Shown here: positions 36,959 to 45,940 of the stretch, one piece after another
How the letters are laid out: every line of letters starts with the position of its first letter
How positions within the stretch are numbered: position 1 is the first letter of the stretch
From: JAGTVG01 sp963699805
GTDB taxonomy: Bacteria; Bacteroidota; Bacteroidia; Cytophagales; Cyclobacteriaceae
Direction of reading: 5' to 3'
Length of the DNA: 64,000 nt
NCBI GenBank assembly: GCA_963699805.1
Contig: CAVOVH010000005.1
Coordinates: 62,001-126,000 of the forward strand
Translations under genes and position numbers: made by a program
Notes under the pieces: generated by a model
Databases searched by the model: none
What the model was told of the DNA's origin: nothing
Seen by the model: the letters and a program-made list of their open reading frames with translations, nothing else

Positions 36959-38392
36959 ATGATAAATTCAGGTGACAGGATCAGTGTATTTGAGATTTTT
37001 AAAATCGGGATTGGCCCCTCCAGTTCCCATACCATGGGTCCTTGGAAAGCCGCATTGGATTTTATTCAACATCTTTATAAAAAAGAAATCCTGCAGGATA
37101 TAAGCTCCTTAACCATTAATCTCTATGGATCCCTTGCAAAAACAGGCAAGGGACATGGAACAGATATGGCAGTTATCCTGGGACTGATGGGAGAAAAGGC
37201 AGAAACTGTTGATACAAATGAAATAGAGGGCTTGATCCACCAGGTCAGGAAAGATAAAAAAATAAAACTACTCAACCAATACGTGCTTCCATTTGATCCA
37301 GCAATGGACATCCAGTTCAATAAAGATATTTTTTTAACCTTTCATCCAAACGGGATTTCTTTTCAGGCCTTCACGCATGCTGGAAAAACCTATCAGACAA
37401 CCTATTATTCCATTGGGGGTGGTTTTATCGTTAAGGGAGAATATTCCCTGAAAGGCCGTAAAAAAACCGGATTCCCCTATCCCATTGATACTCCCACTGA
37501 CCTTTTGAAATGGACGGAAACCACGGGTCAATCTATCTCTGAAATTGTATATAAAAATGAATTATCCCTCCAGCCGGCCGAAAAAGTGGATAAAAATATC
37601 AAGAAAATATGGGATGTCATGCAGGCTTCCATCTACAGGGGTTGTCATACCGAGGGTTTCCTTCCCGGCGGATTGAAAGTAAGAAGACGGGCTTTTGATA
37701 TCAACCGGAGATTATTACCGGATGATCCATCACAGCAGGCAGGAGAATGGATCCGGCAGATCAAATCAAAACAATATGGCTTTAATGAAATTCTGAAATG
37801 GGTGAGTTGTTTCGCATTGGCAGTGAATGAAGAAAATGCCTCATTTGGAAGGGTTGTCACGGCCCCGACCAATGGTGCTGCCGGCGTTATCCCGGCTGTG
37901 CTTCTTTACATGGTCTGTTTTCTCGATTCGGTTACTTTTGAGGAAATCAAAAAGTTTATCCTGGTGGCGGGGGAAATTGGTTCAATATTTAAAAAGGGAA
38001 GCACCATTTCAGCCGCCATGGGAGGATGCCAGGCAGAGATAGGCGTCTCCTCAGCCATGGCAGCTGCAGCCCTGACCGAATGCCTGGGAGGAGGACCGGA
38101 AATAGGGTTAATGGCGGCTGAAATTGCCATGGAACATCATCTTGGACTCACCTGTGATCCGGTGGGCGGGCTTGTACAGATCCCCTGTATCGAACGGAAT
38201 TGCATGGGAGCGATCAAGGCCATCACCGCCTGTATGCTTGCCCTGGAAAGCGATCCTCATTCAGCAAAAGTATCTCTCGACCATGTTATAAAAACCATGT
38301 GGGAAACCGCTCAGGACATGAATTCAAAATATAAAGAAACGTCTGACGGTGGACTTGCCATTAATATCCCGGTAAATATTCCCGACTGTTAG
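36959..38392 (+). CDS. sdaA: L-serine ammonia-lyase, single-chain iron-sulfur type
   Basis: A 477-residue enzyme converting L-serine to pyruvate and ammonia with a [4Fe-4S] cluster. The N-terminal beta domain carries KIGIGPSSSHTMGPW. The C-terminal catalytic domain includes APTNGAAGVIPA, ISAAMGGCQAEIGVSSAMAA and CDPVGGLVQIPCIERN, which supply the cluster cysteines. Fusion of both domains in one chain is as in E. coli SdaA. It stands alone with a 194-base upstream spacer. Confidence 0.95.
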   Translation: MINSGDRISVFEIFKIGIGPSSSHTMGPWKAALDFIQHLYKKEILQDISSLTINLYGSLAKTGKGHGTDMAVILGLMGEKAETVDTNEIEGLIHQVRKDKKIKLLNQYVLPFDPAMDIQFNKDIFLTFHPNGISFQAFTHAGKTYQTTYYSIGGGFIVKGEYSLKGRKKTGFPYPIDTPTDLLKWTETTGQSISEIVYKNELSLQPAEKVDKNIKKIWDVMQASIYRGCHTEGFLPGGLKVRRRAFDINRRLLPDDPSQQAGEWIRQIKSKQYGFNEILKWVSCFALAVNEENASFGRVVTAPTNGAAGVIPAVLLYMVCFLDSVTFEEIKKFILVAGEIGSIFKKGSTISAAMGGCQAEIGVSSAMAAAALTECLGGGPEIGLMAAEIAMEHHLGLTCDPVGGLVQIPCIERNCMGAIKAITACMLALESDPHSAKVSLDHVIKTMWETAQDMNSKYKETSDGGLAINIPVNIPDC

Positions 38393-38465
38393 AAAAAATT
38401 TACTCAATTATCTTGCGGGGTAATCAATGAATCGATCCTGAAATCACGGTATGGTTATTTTTCCC

Positions 38466-38473
38466 TACATTTG
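38466..38473 (+). promoter_or_regulatory. -7 box of the M28 peptidase gene
   Basis: TACATTTG matches TAnnTTTG and lies 21 bases before the ATG, so the leader would be short. No clear TTG is present at -33. Confidence 0.5.
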
Positions 38474-38494
38474 CATTTTAACCAATGAGGAAAA

Positions 38495-39871
38495 ATGAAT
38501 AAATATCGGACTATCGTTATCTTTTTCTCCCTGCTTATTACAGGTCCGCTCATGGCCAGCCATACTGATTCCGTCATGATCCGGAATATTTTCAACTTTG
38601 AATTATTGAAGGGCACATGTTATGAAGCACTTGGCGATTTATGCCTCAATATAGGATCCAGGTTGAGCGGTTCCAAAGGATCAGAAGAGGCCATTGAGTG
38701 GGCAAAAGAAAAGATGGAGTCCTATGGTTTCGATACGGTCTATCTTCAGGAAGTATGGGTTCCTCATTGGGTAAGAGGAAAAGAGGAAAAATGCTATTTA
38801 CTGGGTCCTTCGAAATATAATAAAAGAAGTTTTAACGTGCTGGCACTCGGTAATTCCATAGGGACCGGGAAAAATGGAGTACAAGGTAATATTGTGGAAA
38901 TTCAGGATTTGAAGGAACTGGATTCACTGGGGGATTCCATTCAAAATAAAATTGTTTTTGTCAATAAAAGAATGGATCCGACCATTGTCAATACGGGCCA
39001 GGCTTACGCTGACGTGGCGGCAATCCGTTACAGGGGGCCGGCCGAAGCTGCCAGACAGGGGGCCGTCGGTGTGATCGTGCGATCACTCACCAATGGGATT
39101 GATAATATTCCACATACAGGTTCAACGGGATATATTGAAGGCATCCCCAGGATACCAGCCGTCGCCATCTCAACCATGGATGCTGATTTCCTCAGCAAAA
39201 TCCTGAAAGAAGACCAGGAAGTGGAAATTTATTTTGAAACTTTCTGTGAAACCTATGAAAATAGACTCTCCTATAATGTAATCGGTGAAATCAAAGGATC
39301 TAGTTATCCACTGGAATATATTCTCGTGGGAGGACATCTTGATTCCTGGGATGTGGGTCATGGAGCTCATGACGATGGAGCTGGCTGTACACAAGCGATG
39401 GAATCGCTTCGTATCCTGAAATCCATCGGATATCAGCCCAAAAGGACACTCCGGGCGGTTATGTTCATGAATGAGGAAAATGGCCTGCGGGGAGGAAAAA
39501 CCTATGCAAGCCAGGCTGAGTTAAACAATGAAAAACACATCGCAGCCATTGAATCGGATACAGGGGGTTTCACGCCAAGAGGATTCAGTCTGGATGGCAC
39601 AGACAAGACCTTCCATCAATTTTCAGGATGGAGAACTTACTTTAGTCCTTATCTGATTGACCTCTTTACAAGAGGCGGAAGCGGTGCCGATATCAGTCCG
39701 TTAAAGGATCAGGGTGTTCAATTGATAGGTTTAAGACCCGATAACCAACGTTATTTCAAATATCACCATACAAATGAAGATACTTTCGACAAGATAAATC
39801 AACGTGAACTTGAACTTGGTGCAGCTGCCATGTCCTCCCTGGTCTATCTCATTGATATGTATGGATGGTAG
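38495..39871 (+). CDS. Secreted M28-family zinc peptidase with PA domain
   Basis: A 458-residue exported metallopeptidase. A signal peptide ends around LMASHTD (residue 23). A protease-associated insert (about 110-240: GNIVEIQDLKEL, AAEAARQGAVGVIVR) precedes the di-zinc catalytic centre: GGHLDSWDVGHGAHDDGAG, MNEENGLRGG and the final YHHTNEDTFDK. Members are aminopeptidases or carboxypeptidase-Q-like enzymes. All metal ligands I can place are present. The gene is followed 24 bases later by a TonB-dependent receptor gene and is likely its operon partner. Confidence 0.93.
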   Translation: MNKYRTIVIFFSLLITGPLMASHTDSVMIRNIFNFELLKGTCYEALGDLCLNIGSRLSGSKGSEEAIEWAKEKMESYGFDTVYLQEVWVPHWVRGKEEKCYLLGPSKYNKRSFNVLALGNSIGTGKNGVQGNIVEIQDLKELDSLGDSIQNKIVFVNKRMDPTIVNTGQAYADVAAIRYRGPAEAARQGAVGVIVRSLTNGIDNIPHTGSTGYIEGIPRIPAVAISTMDADFLSKILKEDQEVEIYFETFCETYENRLSYNVIGEIKGSSYPLEYILVGGHLDSWDVGHGAHDDGAGCTQAMESLRILKSIGYQPKRTLRAVMFMNEENGLRGGKTYASQAELNNEKHIAAIESDTGGFTPRGFSLDGTDKTFHQFSGWRTYFSPYLIDLFTRGGSGADISPLKDQGVQLIGLRPDNQRYFKYHHTNEDTFDKINQRELELGAAAMSSLVYLIDMYGW

Positions 39872-39895
39872 ATGTGATTTTCAGATCGGCATAAA

Positions 39896-41761
39896 GTGAA
39901 AATACTATTTTGGAGTATCGTTTTTTTTCTTCCGGTCCGGGAATGCCTGGCACAGATGGATTCCACCCGAACAGTGGAACTTCAAAATCTGGTCATCCAG
40001 GCAAACCGTCTCAATATGTCTTTCCGGGAATCATCCAGAAATATCAATATCATTACCCGGAAAGATATCGAACGCATCCCTGCACGGAGTGTTCCGGAAG
40101 TACTTTCCTATATTCCCGGGGTCGATATCAGGCAGCGCGGTCCTTTGGGTGTCCAATCTGATATTAGCATCCGGGGAGGATCTTTCGAGCAGACCCTGAT
40201 ACTGGTCAATGGGATAAAACTGAGTGATCCCCAGACCGGGCATCATGCCATGAATGTTCCGATCAGCTTGAGCAACATCGATCAGATTGAAGTCCTGAAA
40301 GGTCCAGGTGCCCGGATATACGGACAGAATGCCTTTTCCGGAGCTGTAAATTTTATCACCAAAGTTCCGGATAAAAAATTTGCAGGTCTTCAATTATATG
40401 GCGGGCAAAATGGTCTCTTCGGAGGAAATATTGACCTCTCCCTTCCTGGTAAATTTGGTAATTACCTCAGCATCTCAAGGGATGTGTCCGATGGTTACAG
40501 GCATAATACGGATTTTAAAATCAACAATATCTTTTATCAGTCATCGCTGGACTTAATGGGTGGGAAGCTCGAAATATTGGGAGGATTGACTGACAGGAAA
40601 TTTGGAGCCAATGGATTTTACGCGAATCCGGATTATACTGAACAATATGAAGAGGTAACTACTTCCCTGGTAAGTGTGGGATACAGGAAAAAGATAAAAA
40701 ACTTTACCATGGCACCGAGGATGTACTGGCGAAGGAATAAGGACAACTACTTTTTCGTACGGGATCAGCCGGAAATATATGAAAATCTTCATTTTACGAA
40801 TGTGGGAGCCATGGAAGTCAATACTTCCTGGGTGAATAGCCTGGGGGAATCGGGAATGGGAATTGAATACAGGTATGAATCCATATTGGGAGATTGGGTC
40901 AGAAACGGTGAAAAAATGAAAAGCAACCTGAATGGATATTCAAGACAGAACTTTGGTATTTTTCTGGAGCACCAATTCAATATCTTAAAACTCGACATAA
41001 TCCCGGGAGTCTATATTAATTATTATTCTGTCTTTGGATGGAATGCCTTCCCGGGCATTGACCTTGGTTATAATATTTCTCCAACACTGCGTATTTATGG
41101 CAACATAGGCAGGACATACCGGATCCCTACCTTTTACGATATGTATTACCAGAGTCCCGCGGAACAGGGCAACCCTGATTTAAACCCGGAAGAAGCCATC
41201 AGCCTCGAAATGGGAATCAGATTCATGAATCCTTCCATCCACGCTGAATTGAATGGATTTTATCAGCATGCAAACGAATTAATTGACTGGGTTGCCATGC
41301 CCCAGCCGGATTCTACATTTATCTGGACAGCATCCAACTTTTCAAATATCAGGAGAAGTGGCATTGAAATTGCTTGTGAGCTTGATATGGAAAATATCCT
41401 GAATAAACATTTTTTTATAACAAACATCCAGATCAGTTATAACTTTATTAATTCTGATCTTCAGGATAGAGAACTGACTTCCCGGTATGTACTCGAGAAT
41501 TTAAGGCATCAAATGATTCTGGGAGTGGATCATAAAATCTTCTGGCAAATTCATCATCATTTCAAGGCAAGGTTCAACCATCGGGAATCAGAATCCTCCT
41601 ACTGGGTCCTTGATTCGAGGATATACTGGTCCAGCCATAAAGGACTTACTGCATTTATGGAAGCCACCAACCTGGCAAATACGCAGTATACTGAAGTAAT
41701 GACTCCCATGCCTGGAAGATGGTTCCGGGCGGGTCTCTCCTATCAGTTCGATTTTAAATAA
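39896..41761 (+). CDS. TonB-dependent outer-membrane receptor
   Basis: A 621-residue receptor starting at GTG with signal peptide (WSIVFFLPVRECLAQ). The plug domain follows (ITRKDIERIPARSVPEVLSY; IEVLKGPGARIYGQNAFSG), then a beta-barrel of about 460 residues ending in an aromatic residue (SYQFDFK). There is no CarboxypepD_reg domain and no SusD partner, so it resembles BtuB/siderophore-type receptors more than SusC. The substrate is unknown; the preceding peptidase gene hints at peptides or peptide-bound compounds (inference). Confidence 0.92.
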   Translation: MKILFWSIVFFLPVRECLAQMDSTRTVELQNLVIQANRLNMSFRESSRNINIITRKDIERIPARSVPEVLSYIPGVDIRQRGPLGVQSDISIRGGSFEQTLILVNGIKLSDPQTGHHAMNVPISLSNIDQIEVLKGPGARIYGQNAFSGAVNFITKVPDKKFAGLQLYGGQNGLFGGNIDLSLPGKFGNYLSISRDVSDGYRHNTDFKINNIFYQSSLDLMGGKLEILGGLTDRKFGANGFYANPDYTEQYEEVTTSLVSVGYRKKIKNFTMAPRMYWRRNKDNYFFVRDQPEIYENLHFTNVGAMEVNTSWVNSLGESGMGIEYRYESILGDWVRNGEKMKSNLNGYSRQNFGIFLEHQFNILKLDIIPGVYINYYSVFGWNAFPGIDLGYNISPTLRIYGNIGRTYRIPTFYDMYYQSPAEQGNPDLNPEEAISLEMGIRFMNPSIHAELNGFYQHANELIDWVAMPQPDSTFIWTASNFSNIRRSGIEIACELDMENILNKHFFITNIQISYNFINSDLQDRELTSRYVLENLRHQMILGVDHKIFWQIHHHFKARFNHRESESSYWVLDSRIYWSSHKGLTAFMEATNLANTQYTEVMTPMPGRWFRAGLSYQFDFK

Positions 41762-41799
41762 GATTAGTTAAACAGTGTACCACATAAAATAAAGCAATT

Positions 41800-42435
41800 A
41801 TGAAAAAGAGTGTTTTAATTATCGCAGCGATTATTCTGATCCATACCGCCCATGCGCAATTTTTTCAGATTGGTTTGAAAGGAGGGATCAGCTCTTCGAA
41901 AGCTCAGGTGGATGAAGCTTTTTCAATTGATAATTCTACGATTCAATATAATTCCGGAAATGCAAAACTTGGATGGCATATTGGACTTTATACCCGGATT
42001 AAGATCTCAAAATTATACATACAGCCTGAATTGCTTTTCTCTTCTACGGGCGGAGAAATTGAGGTCACGGAAGAAGGATTTTCTACCCCGGAGGTGGCTG
42101 AGATTGACCTGAACAAACTGGATATACCTGTGATGGTAGGATTCTTCCTGACAAAATCATTCCGTATTTTTGCAGGACCTACCTTCTCCTATCTGATTTC
42201 AGATGAAATCAAAGGTACTGCCCTCATATCTGATATTAAAATGAATTATAACAATGCCACCATCGGTTACCAGGCAGGTCTTGGTTTTGATATTTCTAGA
42301 ATCACCATTGACCTTAAATATGAAGGGAATCTGAGCAAACTCGGAGACTCTGTAACCATACCCGGTATCGATGAAACTTTCAGCACGGATCTGAGAAATC
42401 CTCAATTCATTGCCAGTGTTGGATTTAGATTCTAA
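41800..42435 (+). CDS. Outer-membrane beta-barrel (PorT-like) protein
   Basis: A 211-residue protein with signal peptide (VLIIAAIILIHTAHAQ). Alternating strands run to an aromatic C-terminus (FIASVGFRF), a sorting mark of outer-membrane barrels, with GLKGGISSSKAQ and KLYIQPELLFSSTGG as typical first strands. It belongs to the common Bacteroidota porin-family/PorT-like group of eight-strand barrels. It follows the receptor gene by 38 bases, and a terminator closes the group. Confidence 0.88.
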   Translation: MKKSVLIIAAIILIHTAHAQFFQIGLKGGISSSKAQVDEAFSIDNSTIQYNSGNAKLGWHIGLYTRIKISKLYIQPELLFSSTGGEIEVTEEGFSTPEVAEIDLNKLDIPVMVGFFLTKSFRIFAGPTFSYLISDEIKGTALISDIKMNYNNATIGYQAGLGFDISRITIDLKYEGNLSKLGDSVTIPGIDETFSTDLRNPQFIASVGFRF

Positions 42436-42454
42436 ATTCTTGTTCATGAAGCAT

Positions 42455-42490
42455 AAAAAAGCCCCGGATGGATCAATTCGGGGCTTTTTA
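42455..42490. terminator. Bidirectional rho-independent terminator
   Basis: AAAAAGCCCCG and CGGGGCTTTTT form a strong stem around an AT-rich loop, flanked by A and T tracts. It lies between the barrel protein gene and the convergent sppA gene and can serve both. Confidence 0.9.
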
Positions 42491-42529
42491 AATTCCTTTC
42501 GAACCAGGGATATTGATGGATCCTAAGAA

Positions 42530-44281
42530 TTAATTCATTTCAAAAGAATAAGGCATCCTGGCCTGAACTCCAATGTAGGAATCAATATCCCTGATCATTT
42601 CCAGGTAGGGATAGAGATCGCCGGTTTTGATCTTCATCCATTTGGTTTGAACATCATCACTCAAGTCACTCATTATCTGTTCCAGAACGGTTTTCTGTGC
42701 AGGATAGTAAACCACCTTATACTCTTCGATCTGGGCCTTTTCTGCCGCCATGGATATGGCATCTTCCAGGGAACCAAAGCTGTCAATCAATCCGATCTCC
42801 TTGGCTTCAACACCTGACCAGACCCTTCCTGAGGCTATTTTTAAGAGGTCATCCAGGGACATATCTCTGCCCTGGGCAGCTTTGGTGGTAAATGTCTCAT
42901 ATCCTTCCTCAACACTGCTTTGAATGATTTGTTTTTCGTAGGGGGTCAGTGGCCGGGTGATGGTATATAGATTTGAAAAATGACCGGTATTCACATCATC
43001 AAAGGTGATCCCGAGTTTATTCTCCATGAGACCCTGCATGTTGAACAACATTCCGAAGATACCGATGGATCCTGTAATGGTGGTCGGTGAGGCCACGATC
43101 GAATCACATCCCATGGCGAGATAATATCCTCCGGATGCCGCTACATCCGATAACGAAGCGATTACGGGTTTTTCCTGAGAAGCCAGCTGAATTTCTTTCC
43201 AGATTACATCTGAGGCCAGCGCACTCCCTCCCCCTGAGTTAATCCGGATAACAATGGCTTTAACCCTGCTGTTTTTTCTGGCATCACGGATCAATTCGAT
43301 GTATTGTTCTGATCCGATGGACCGGTTATCCCCTTTGCCTGAGTTAATGGTTCCCGTTCCGACAATGACTGCCACACGGTCTTTCACATATTCAGCATCT
43401 TTATAGGATTTATTATATTTCCGGTAGGATACCATATTCAGGTCGTCCTCCTCGCCAAGGGAAAGTTTATCTTTTAAAATAGTAGTTATTTCATTAAGAT
43501 AGGCGGTTTTGGTGATAAGTTGATATTTTTCAGCATCACTTGCATTCCTGACAAGCATGGAATCAGAAATATTCTTGACCTCATCGTAGGACAATCCCCG
43601 TGAATCTCCAATCTGATGAAGTACATGATCGTATATGGCATTGACAAACGAGGTAATCTGTTCTTCATTCGCCTGGCTTAAGTCTTTCCGGATAAAAGGT
43701 TCGACAGCACTTTTATATTCCCCCACCCGGAAGATCTGGGGTTCTATTCCCAGCTTATCCAAAGTACCTTTTATAAAGGCGACCTCTACATTCAACCCAT
43801 TAAATTCCAAGTTGCCAAAGTCGGGTGAAAGATATATTTCATCGGCTACAGAGGCCAGGTAGTAACCTTTCTCCATATAAAATTCGCTGTAAGCGACAAT
43901 AAATTTGCCTGATTCTTTAAATCTTTCCAGTTCATTCCGGATTTCCTCGAGAGAGGCAAATCCAGCTGTAAAAAATTTAGGCTCCAGGTAAATGCCTTTG
44001 ATTTTATCATCCGAGGCAGCATGACCGATCGCCTGTTTGATCTCCTTGAGTCCCATTTCAAGGGGTCCCATCCCGGGAAAGCTGAGTTCCGCAAGTGGAT
44101 CGTCCACTTCCCGTTCACTGATGTTCCCGCTTACCTCGATCCGGAGTATTGTATTATCGGGTATGGATACTGTTTTTTCGGTAGAAGCGGCCGATATGAT
44201 GCCCAACAGGATAAAGAAGACCATAAAGCTGAAGATAAATAATCCTACTAATACCGCTAATAAATTTCTTAGAAACCTCAT
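42530..44281 (-). CDS. sppA: Signal peptide peptidase SppA, 67K type
   Basis: A 583-residue membrane-bound serine protease that degrades cleaved signal peptides. One N-terminal membrane helix (LVGLFIFSFMVFFILLGII) is followed by two ClpP-like repeats. The general-base lysine is Lys138 (FYMEKGYYLASVADEI) in the first and the nucleophile Ser383 (VAASGGYYLAMG) in the second, as in E. coli SppA. AAAGGAAAA a few bases before the ATG serves as ribosome binding site. It is divergent from folK. Confidence 0.95.
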   Translation of the reverse strand: MRFLRNLLAVLVGLFIFSFMVFFILLGIISAASTEKTVSIPDNTILRIEVSGNISEREVDDPLAELSFPGMGPLEMGLKEIKQAIGHAASDDKIKGIYLEPKFFTAGFASLEEIRNELERFKESGKFIVAYSEFYMEKGYYLASVADEIYLSPDFGNLEFNGLNVEVAFIKGTLDKLGIEPQIFRVGEYKSAVEPFIRKDLSQANEEQITSFVNAIYDHVLHQIGDSRGLSYDEVKNISDSMLVRNASDAEKYQLITKTAYLNEITTILKDKLSLGEEDDLNMVSYRKYNKSYKDAEYVKDRVAVIVGTGTINSGKGDNRSIGSEQYIELIRDARKNSRVKAIVIRINSGGGSALASDVIWKEIQLASQEKPVIASLSDVAASGGYYLAMGCDSIVASPTTITGSIGIFGMLFNMQGLMENKLGITFDDVNTGHFSNLYTITRPLTPYEKQIIQSSVEEGYETFTTKAAQGRDMSLDDLLKIASGRVWSGVEAKEIGLIDSFGSLEDAISMAAEKAQIEEYKVVYYPAQKTVLEQIMSDLSDDVQTKWMKIKTGDLYPYLEMIRDIDSYIGVQARMPYSFEMN

Positions 44282-44346
44282 TTTATTTTTTCCTTTGATT
44301 TTATTTCAATATTATAACATTATTGGTAGAACCACCATCCAAATTA

Positions 44347-44354
44347 TACATTTG
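44347..44354 (+). promoter_or_regulatory. -7 box of folK
   Basis: TACATTTG matches TAnnTTTG, with TTG at 44323-44325 about 21 bases upstream. It ends 14 bases before the start codon. Confidence 0.5.
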
Positions 44355-44368
44355 CATATTATTCAAGG

Positions 44369-44848
44369 ATGAAAGGAAAATATCTATTATTAGGCACCAA
44401 TCTGGGTGACCGGCAAAAAAATCTTACCATCGCAAATGATTCCATTGAAAGGTATCTCGGGAATGTAATTCAAAGCTCCTCCATTTATGTTTCGGAAGCC
44501 TGGGGATTCCATGATCAGCCTTCCTTTTTTAACCAGGTAGTGGAAATAAAAACCTCGCTCAGCCCTGAAGAATTACTGGAAGGGATTTCACGTATTGAAG
44601 GAAAAATGGGAAGGGTCCGGTATGAGAAATGGAAGGAGAGGCTCATCGATATTGATATTCTGTATTTTGATGATGAGATCATTAATACTTCCAAGCTGGT
44701 GATCCCCCATCCTGAAATTCAGAACAGAAGGTTTGTGCTGGTTCCTTTGTGTGAGATCTCTGCGGATGAAATCCATCCGGTTCTTAAAAAATCCAACCTT
44801 GAGCTACTGAAAGAATCTTTGGATCCCCTGGAGGTGAATAAAATCTGA
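44369..44848 (+). CDS. folK: 2-amino-4-hydroxy-6-hydroxymethyldihydropteridine diphosphokinase
   Basis: A 159-residue enzyme of folate synthesis that transfers pyrophosphate from ATP to hydroxymethyl-dihydropterin. The marks are LLGTNLGDRQKNL at the start, VSEAWGFHDQPSFFNQVVEI, and the signature region ERLIDIDILYFDDEII with the metal-binding aspartates, then IPHPEIQNRRFVLVPL. The length is normal. Its 3' end is 3 bases from the end of fabD, which is transcribed towards it. Confidence 0.96.
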   Translation: MKGKYLLLGTNLGDRQKNLTIANDSIERYLGNVIQSSSIYVSEAWGFHDQPSFFNQVVEIKTSLSPEELLEGISRIEGKMGRVRYEKWKERLIDIDILYFDDEIINTSKLVIPHPEIQNRRFVLVPLCEISADEIHPVLKKSNLELLKESLDPLEVNKI

Positions 44849-44851
44849 GTT

Positions 44852-45727
44852 TCAGACCAGGTTTTTCACTTCCACTTCAGGATGTATCTTTTTTACAAGG
44901 CCCTGTAACACTTTTCCTGGTCCACATTCTATAAATTCATCGGCACCGTCGGCTACCATATTTCTGACTGATTGGGTCCACTTTACAGGGGCTGTAAGTT
45001 GAAGGTTCAGATTCTTTTTGATCTCTTCCACATCTGTATGAGGTCTAGAAGTATAATTCTGATAGATAGGGCAACGGGGTTCGTGGAACTTTGTTTGCAG
45101 GATGGCTTCTTCCAGTTCAGCGCGGGCAGGTTCCATCAAGGGGGAATGAAAAGCTCCCCCTACCTGGAGCGGCATGGCCCGTTTTGCCCCAGCCTCCTTC
45201 ATTTTCTTACAGGCTAGTTCAATTCCCTCCAAAGACCCGGAAATAACCAGCTGTCCGGGGCAATTATAATTGGCTGGGACCACCACCTCATCAATGGCAT
45301 CACAAAGGGCAACCACTTTCTCATCCTCCAGTCCAATGATGGCAGCCATGGTAGAGGGATTGATCTCACAAGCTTTTTGCATGGCATCCGCCCGTTTGGC
45401 AACCAGTTTCAATCCATCTTCGAAACTCAACACCTGGTTGGCTACCAGTGCGGAAAATTCACCCAGGGAATGTCCAGCCACCATATCCGGGGAAAAATGA
45501 TCAGATATCATTGCTCCGATCACAGAATGTAAAAATATCGCCGGTTGGGTCACATTGGTCTGTTTCAATTCATCGGCGGATCCATTGAACATGATGTCTG
45601 TGATCCGGAAACCCAATAACTGGTTGGCTGATTCAAATAATATTTTTGCCCTTTCGGAATTTTCATACAGCTCTTTCCCCATTCCGGGGAACTGGGCTCC
45701 TTGGCCTGGAAATATATAAGCTTTCAT
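44852..45727 (-). CDS. fabD: Malonyl-CoA:ACP transacylase
   Basis: A 291-residue enzyme that loads malonate onto acyl carrier protein. The start at MKAYIFPGQGAQ is chosen because the family begins there; an upstream ATG would add nine residues. The nucleophile is Ser87 in GHSLGEFSA, the Gln is in FPGQGAQFPGMG, the histidine is in GGAFHSPLM and the last block ECGPGKVLQGL is present. A good promoter stands upstream. Confidence 0.95.
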   Translation of the reverse strand: MKAYIFPGQGAQFPGMGKELYENSERAKILFESANQLLGFRITDIMFNGSADELKQTNVTQPAIFLHSVIGAMISDHFSPDMVAGHSLGEFSALVANQVLSFEDGLKLVAKRADAMQKACEINPSTMAAIIGLEDEKVVALCDAIDEVVVPANYNCPGQLVISGSLEGIELACKKMKEAGAKRAMPLQVGGAFHSPLMEPARAELEEAILQTKFHEPRCPIYQNYTSRPHTDVEEIKKNLNLQLTAPVKWTQSVRNMVADGADEFIECGPGKVLQGLVKKIHPEVEVKNLV

Positions 45728-45751
45728 ACCTTTTACGCCAAAATGAGTTAG

Positions 45752-45780
45752 CAAAACTAAATATTAAAACTTTAAAACAA
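45752..45780 (-). promoter_or_regulatory. Promoter of fabD
   Basis: On the minus strand TTG (45780-45778), 18 bases, then TAGTTTTG (45759-45752) give the Bacteroidota -33/-7 pattern. The -7 box ends 24 bases before the chosen start codon, which also supports that start. Confidence 0.7.
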
Positions 45781-45940
45781 TACCATTCAGTATTTTTTAC
45801 GATAAGTTGAAGATAATTATTGTTTGATTTGATAATGCATATGTATGTTTCAAAGCAACCCGGTTTTCGATAAAAAATTGCTCACCTTATGAAAAATCAG
45901 GGCATTAAAAAAATGACCCGGCTATTGATGACGTGGTAAA